A DNA stretch of 64,000 nucleotides from Amazonocrinis nigriterrae CENA67. GTDB taxonomy: Bacteria > Cyanobacteriota > Cyanobacteriia > Cyanobacteriales > Nostocaceae. Positions 60,104 to 64,000 of this stretch are shown in pieces. The notes below the pieces were generated by a model that did not search any database, was not told the origin of the DNA, and saw only the letters and a program-made list of their open reading frames with translations. Each line of letters begins with the position of its first letter. Within the stretch, counting starts at the first letter, position 1. The stretch lies in contig NZ_JAECZC010000004.1 in assembly GCF_016056305.1 (NCBI RefSeq), positions 114,920 to 178,919 on the forward strand, written 5' to 3'. The position numbers and the translations under genes were made by a program.

Positions 60104-61375
60104 TTAGTCGCTTCTCAAGGCAGTAATTGGATCTAATTTGGCGGCATTCCGCGCTGGAATTACGCCAGCTACTAAGCCAACGCCTAATGAAAGTCCAAAG
60201 CCAACAATTATTGATACTAAAGAAATCACAAAGGGAAATTTAAAGATGTTTGCAGCGGCAAAGGCAATCAAAATACCACTTCCCATGCCAATGCCTCCAC
60301 CAACGATGGAAATAACGATCGCTTCTGCTAAAAATTGATTGAGGATGGCTGAATTGGTGGCTCCTACTGCTTTGCGAATGCCGATTTCTCTTGTCCGTTC
60401 TACTACGGAAACTAACATAATGTTAGCGATACCAATTCCACCGACGACTAAGGAAATTCCAGCGATCGCTACTACCATGACTGTAAATAAACCTACAACG
60501 TTTGTGAAGGTGCTGACAATATCAGCTTGGTTGGTCAGCCGGAAATCATCTGCTTGGGGTGGATAGATTCCATGACGCAGGCGTAAAAGGTTAGTCACTT
60601 GAAACTGAGCAGCTTCCAATTCTTCTTGATTAGCGCTTTTAACTAAAATCCCATTGACAGAAACGCCCACCAAGGCATTGTTTCCCACCAGTCGTTTGGA
60701 CATACTGGTCAAAGGAATGAAAATTTGGTCATCTCGATCTATTGGCCCTTGCGAACCTTTCGGTTCCATGACACCAATTACTTGATAAGCTTCTCCCTGA
60801 ATACGGATTTTCTCGCCTATGACATTACCACCTTGTGTAAACAGGGTTCTTTGAACTGTAGGCCCAAGTACAGCAACTTGTGCGGCAGTATCTAGTTCTT
60901 CAGTAGTAAAATATCTTCCTTGCTGGGGGAAAGTATTTCTGACTTCTGGGTAATTCAAATCTGTGCCATAGATAGTTGTGGAAGTGTTCTGTCCTCCATA
61001 AACAACTTGGGCACTGCGTTGTAGGTAGGCAGAAACCAATTGTGCTGATGGCGCTTGTGTAGCGATCGCTTGAGCATCTTCCCAGGTTAAAGTACTGCTA
61101 GAACCTACTCCTTGTCGGATATTCCCGCTTCTGGCTGCACCCGCTAAGACTTGCAGTACATCTGTACCCAATGCTTGTATTTGTTGTTCAACTCCTTTTT
61201 GCACTCCCTGTCCAACGGAAGTAATGGCAATGACTGAAGAAATGCCAATAATTACGCCCAGCATTGTTAGTCCTGTGCGTAATTTGTTACTCCATAGTGT
61301 TTCTGCCGCCATTGACAAGATTTCTAGCAATGGCACTGTCCTGGTACTCTTGCCTTTGTAAAAACCCTTAAACAT
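60104..61375 (-). CDS. ABC transporter permease, MacB type
   Basis: The 423-residue permease has one N-terminal membrane helix (LWSNKLRTGLTMLGVIIGIS) and a large periplasmic domain. Three C-terminal helices form the FtsX-like module (VVGLFTVMVVAIAGISLVVGGIGIANIMLVSVVERTREIGIRKAVGA and the helices after it). The split into ATPase and permease genes differs from E. coli MacB, where both are fused. Together with the adaptor and TolC-like protein it should form a tripartite exporter. Confidence 0.95.
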   Translation of the reverse strand: MFKGFYKGKSTRTVPLLEILSMAAETLWSNKLRTGLTMLGVIIGISSVIAITSVGQGVQKGVEQQIQALGTDVLQVLAGAARSGNIRQGVGSSSTLTWEDAQAIATQAPSAQLVSAYLQRSAQVVYGGQNTSTTIYGTDLNYPEVRNTFPQQGRYFTTEELDTAAQVAVLGPTVQRTLFTQGGNVIGEKIRIQGEAYQVIGVMEPKGSQGPIDRDDQIFIPLTSMSKRLVGNNALVGVSVNGILVKSANQEELEAAQFQVTNLLRLRHGIYPPQADDFRLTNQADIVSTFTNVVGLFTVMVVAIAGISLVVGGIGIANIMLVSVVERTREIGIRKAVGATNSAILNQFLAEAIVISIVGGGIGMGSGILIAFAAANIFKFPFVISLVSIIVGFGLSLGVGLVAGVIPARNAAKLDPITALRSD

Positions 61376-61394
61376 ATTGTTTTATTTAAACTGG

Positions 61395-61463
61395 GGAATT
61401 GGTAATTGGTAATTGGTAATTGGTAATTGGTAATTGGTAATTGGTAATTGGTAATTGGTAATT
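61395..61463. repeat. Heptamer GGTAATT tandem repeat, 9 copies
   Basis: Nine perfect GGTAATT units run from 61401 to 61463, preceded by a partial GGAATT. They fill the spacer between the adaptor gene and the permease gene. The spacer also carries CTCATCTCCCTCATCTCCCC near 61479-61500. Confidence 0.95.
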
Positions 61464-61524
61464 GGGCCATTATCCCCCTCATCTCCCTCATCTCCCCCAT
61501 CCCCTCATCTCCCCAGTCACTAAT

Positions 61525-63090
61525 TTAAGGAGCGCTACTACGAGAATTACCGCCTCGTGAACCACCACCTGAAGAACGACCTCCTCCTCCTACACCAGGG
61601 AAAACTCCTCCTCGTGGTGTTGATTGCGGTCTTGAACCTGGTGGAAAGCTGAGAAATACTCTTTCATCGCCTTTCAATCCAGACTTAACTTCTGTAAAGT
61701 TATTTACTGTGGCACCAGTCTCAATGCGAGTGAATACATGTTGGTTATTCTCTCCTACCACATACACACCTGTGGCATTTTCTCGACGCACTACTGAGGC
61801 TGTTGGCACTACTAAGACATTTTCCAATTGACCAACTTGAAAATCTGCTGACACATTCATCCCAGACCGTAGCAACCTTTCGGGGTCAGCGAGTGATACT
61901 CTCACTTCAAAACTAGTAACATTTTGCTCTACTACAGCTTGGGCAGCGATTTGGCTGACTTTACCTTCAAAGGTTTTTCCGGGGTAGGCATCAGCCGTAA
62001 TTGTCACTTTTTGACCAAGGCTGATTTTGGAAACATTTGTTTCGGCTAAATTAGCTACCACTTCATTTGTGGAAGCTAAAGCCAAAATTGAAGAAGAAGT
62101 GGCGGAAGATACATCACTACTGGCAGTTGTGGGTGTTACGAAAGCGCCAGGATCGGCGTACTTTTTCGTCACCACACCATCAAAGGGTGCGCGAATAATT
62201 GTGTCATTGATTTGGGCTTGGATGTTTTGCAGCGAACCGCGAGCAGATGTCACCTGAGCGCGGGCTGCATCTATATCTTCAGTGCGTGTTCCGGCTTTGA
62301 GAAGCGCTAAAGCTTGCTGTCTTTGGTTCACCACGGCTTTTGCTTGCTCAATATCTTCTGGGCGCGAACCAGCTTTTTGCAATGCCAGTGCTTGCTGTGC
62401 TTCATTTACAGCGGCTTGAGCGCTATCACGATCTGCGCGGGTTTGGTTGAGAGTCTGAAGGGAAATAGCACCAGCAGTGTAAAGTTGCTGATTACGACGG
62501 AAATCATCTTCGGCTTTATTGAAGGCGGCTTGAGCGCTTTGTAAACGTGCTTGTGCTTGGGCAATATCTTGAGAACGATTCCCTGCTCGTACTTTTTCTA
62601 AATTAGCTTGGGCTTCGTCTAGTTGTGCTTGTGCTTGGGCAATATCTTGAGGGCGATTCCCTGCTTGGGCCTTTTGCAGATTTGCCTCGGCTTGTGCCAA
62701 TTGTCCTTTGGCAGAGGTGAGTTGCCCTTGCAGGTTGGAATCGTCCATGTTAGCTAAAATCTGTCCTTGTTTGACGATATCTCCTTCTTTGACCAACAGT
62801 CTTTTGAGTACACCGGAATTTTTCGGGCTGAGGTTGATTGAGCGTTCAGGCTTCACGGTGCCGTTTGCTGAAACTGTGATTGTGAGATTCCGCCTTTGTA
62901 CAGGTCGTGTAGGTTCAGTGCGTGTTGCTTGTTGACCTAAAAGCAGAGGTATTCGGTTATAAACTGTGTAGCCAATTCCCCCCAGAAGGCAAAGAGCAAG
63001 TAACCAAGACAGCCAGTTATTCTTGCCTTTTTTTTTCACTTCTGGAACCAAAGTTGGGGAATCCACAGGTTGTGATGTATCAAGTTTCAT
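61525..63090 (-). CDS. Efflux periplasmic adaptor protein (MacA/HlyD type) with extended hairpin
   Basis: The 521-residue protein is inner-membrane anchored (WLSWLLALCLLGGIGYTVYN). It has split lipoyl (GTVKPERSINLSPKNSGVLKRL and IIRAPFDGVVTKKYADPGAF) and beta-barrel parts. Between them lies an unusually long alpha-helical hairpin built from near repeats of AQAQLDEAQANLEKVRAGNR and the like. A Gly/Ser/Arg tail (GGGGRSSGGGSRGGNSRSS) follows. It bridges the MacB-type permease and the TolC-like channel. First gene of the four-gene exporter operon. Confidence 0.94.
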   Translation of the reverse strand: MKLDTSQPVDSPTLVPEVKKKGKNNWLSWLLALCLLGGIGYTVYNRIPLLLGQQATRTEPTRPVQRRNLTITVSANGTVKPERSINLSPKNSGVLKRLLVKEGDIVKQGQILANMDDSNLQGQLTSAKGQLAQAEANLQKAQAGNRPQDIAQAQAQLDEAQANLEKVRAGNRSQDIAQAQARLQSAQAAFNKAEDDFRRNQQLYTAGAISLQTLNQTRADRDSAQAAVNEAQQALALQKAGSRPEDIEQAKAVVNQRQQALALLKAGTRTEDIDAARAQVTSARGSLQNIQAQINDTIIRAPFDGVVTKKYADPGAFVTPTTASSDVSSATSSSILALASTNEVVANLAETNVSKISLGQKVTITADAYPGKTFEGKVSQIAAQAVVEQNVTSFEVRVSLADPERLLRSGMNVSADFQVGQLENVLVVPTASVVRRENATGVYVVGENNQHVFTRIETGATVNNFTEVKSGLKGDERVFLSFPPGSRPQSTPRGGVFPGVGGGGRSSGGGSRGGNSRSSAP

Positions 63091-63194
63091 ATCTATTTTT
63101 AGTTTAGAAAGAATGGCTACCGAGTTAATCTTTCACGGCTTAAACTATAACGTGGTAGCTTTATAAGCATTTAATTTTTGCTGTTTTTAGGGTT

Positions 63195-63620
63195 TTAAAG
63201 GTTTATTTGTATAATTACTCCATCGGGAAGTCTGAAGTAATTATCACGCACTCTTACTAACCTCCTACTGGGAACAATTTCTTCATTAGGAAGTAAAATG
63301 TCTCCATTGGGAAGTCTGAAATAATTATCACGCAGTCTGACTAACCTCCTACTAGGAACAATATCTCCATTTGGAAGTCTGATGTCACCATTCCCAAGTC
63401 TAACTATTCTGGCTGTTGGTTCGTTCTGACGGTTCCAATTAGCTCTGTCTAGAGGAGTTCTATCTTGTCTATAATTTTGTCTGCGATCGCGGTTCCAATT
63501 TTGATCGCGTTCTCCGATAACATGAACTCTTGTCTGGGCATTTGCAGGTGCAGTTAATAAACTCGACCCAATAATTAAGGCAGCTGCTAAGAGGATATAT
63601 GCACGGTTTTGTTTCAACAT
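63195..63620 (-). CDS. Small secreted repeat protein
   Basis: The 141-residue protein has a signal peptide (AYILLAAALIIGSSLLTAPA, cleavage near ANA-QT) and an Arg/Asn-rich stretch (RDQNWNRDRRQNYRQDRTPL). About two and a half copies of a 28-residue repeat follow (IVPSRRLVRLRDNYFRLPNG and DI/VI), encoded by near-identical DNA 84 bases apart. ATG 63620 has AGGAG 8 bases upstream. It is basic and probably periplasmic or surface-bound. The family is not recognised. Confidence 0.78.
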   Translation of the reverse strand: MLKQNRAYILLAAALIIGSSLLTAPANAQTRVHVIGERDQNWNRDRRQNYRQDRTPLDRANWNRQNEPTARIVRLGNGDIRLPNGDIVPSRRLVRLRDNYFRLPNGDILLPNEEIVPSRRLVRVRDNYFRLPDGVIIQINL

Positions 63621-64000
63621 GGAATTGGCTCCTGATTTGCGCTGTTCACTTTTGGTCTGATTATTTTGTTAAAAGCTGTGATCGCAACCAACATTCACCA
63701 CTACGTCGTATAAATTCATGCTAGTAATTATCGCTCTAAAATTCTCAACTTAGTGCATGACCAAAGTCACTAGTAAGTACCAACTGATGTATGACTTTAG
63801 TCACCAATTTTCTGATTAATTTTTTCTACGTAATTAAACTTAATTTTGAATCTAATTTAAAGTATTAAAAAATACAAAATTACTTTGTGGGAGTAAAGAT
63901 TTGTTGGATATTAGGTAGGTAAACATAACTTAGATGACAACTACCTCATCAGCGGAATGGGGAGATAGGGGGATGAGGGAGATGAGGGAGATGGGGGAGA
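63621..64000. other. Gene-free end of the window
   Basis: The stretch is AT-rich (long run of AAATTTAATTTTG-type sequence). At 63958-64000 there is GGGGGATGAGGGAGATGAGG, a common simple repeat. The promoter of the leftward small secreted protein should lie in the first 100 bases. No open frame or RNA gene is visible. Confidence 0.45.

Overview
The window looks like chromosomal DNA of a filamentous, probably heterocystous, cyanobacterium (Nostocales). The evidence is the dense GCGATCGC (HIP1) octamers, several arrays of short heptanucleotide tandem repeats between genes, and typical cyanobacterial genes: acyl-lipid desaturases, a small RRM protein, a Psb32-like TPM protein, a caspase-like protein and DUF4912 repeats. 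No sequence search was possible, so the genus is not assigned.

Layout. 1-1920 (minus): two tandem delta-9-type acyl-lipid desaturases, the first cut by the window edge. 2801-3643 (minus): a methyltransferase with its own terminator. 3644-4767: no convincing gene, but a palindrome, a MITE-like element and a 9-bp tandem repeat. 4768-6102: a class 3 lipase. 6216-17666 (plus): a compact polyketide synthase cluster with a complete HMG-CoA-synthase-type beta-branching cassette (KR-ACP, KS-AT, HMGS, ECH1, ECH2, stand-alone ACP, a 96-residue protein, KS-ACP-TE). 17667-18828: repeat-rich and gene-free. 18829-25296: household genes (membrane protein, ddl, acyltransferase, RNA-binding protein, RHH-TOBE protein divergent from modA, metallo-hydrolase-like protein). 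25538-37265 (minus): a large receptor-like protein (PstS-like domain, one membrane segment, DUF4912 repeats) preceded by a tight four-gene operon of related AAA-type ATPases, two of which carry a membrane segment and a periplasmic-binding-protein module. 37572-50619: conserved hypotheticals, mtnP, asparagine synthase, an inactive-type caspase homologue, ATP sulfurylase, a tandem pair of tiny genes and a Uma2 fragment. 50628-57472: DUF72, dapB, a membrane protein, cobH, a TPM protein and a hybrid histidine kinase. 57727-63090 (minus): a MacAB-TolC-type exporter operon. 63195-63620: a small secreted repeat protein.

How the parts may work together. The PKS cluster is the most distinctive region. 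Its second ketosynthase keeps the active-site Cys but has Gln instead of His in the HGTGT motif, and the acyltransferase that should follow it has been cleanly removed. Together these point to a non-extending transfer/release protein. The upstream KS-AT protein has no ACP of its own, so the two may form one working module on which the HMGS cassette installs a methyl-type branch before thioesterase release. No decarboxylating KS of the CurC/JamG kind is present, so the source of acetyl-ACP is open. The second candidate for new biology is the AAA-ATPase/ligand-binding receptor operon at 29555-37265. It combines a cytoplasmic NTPase with a probable external sensor and has a naturally truncated paralogue.
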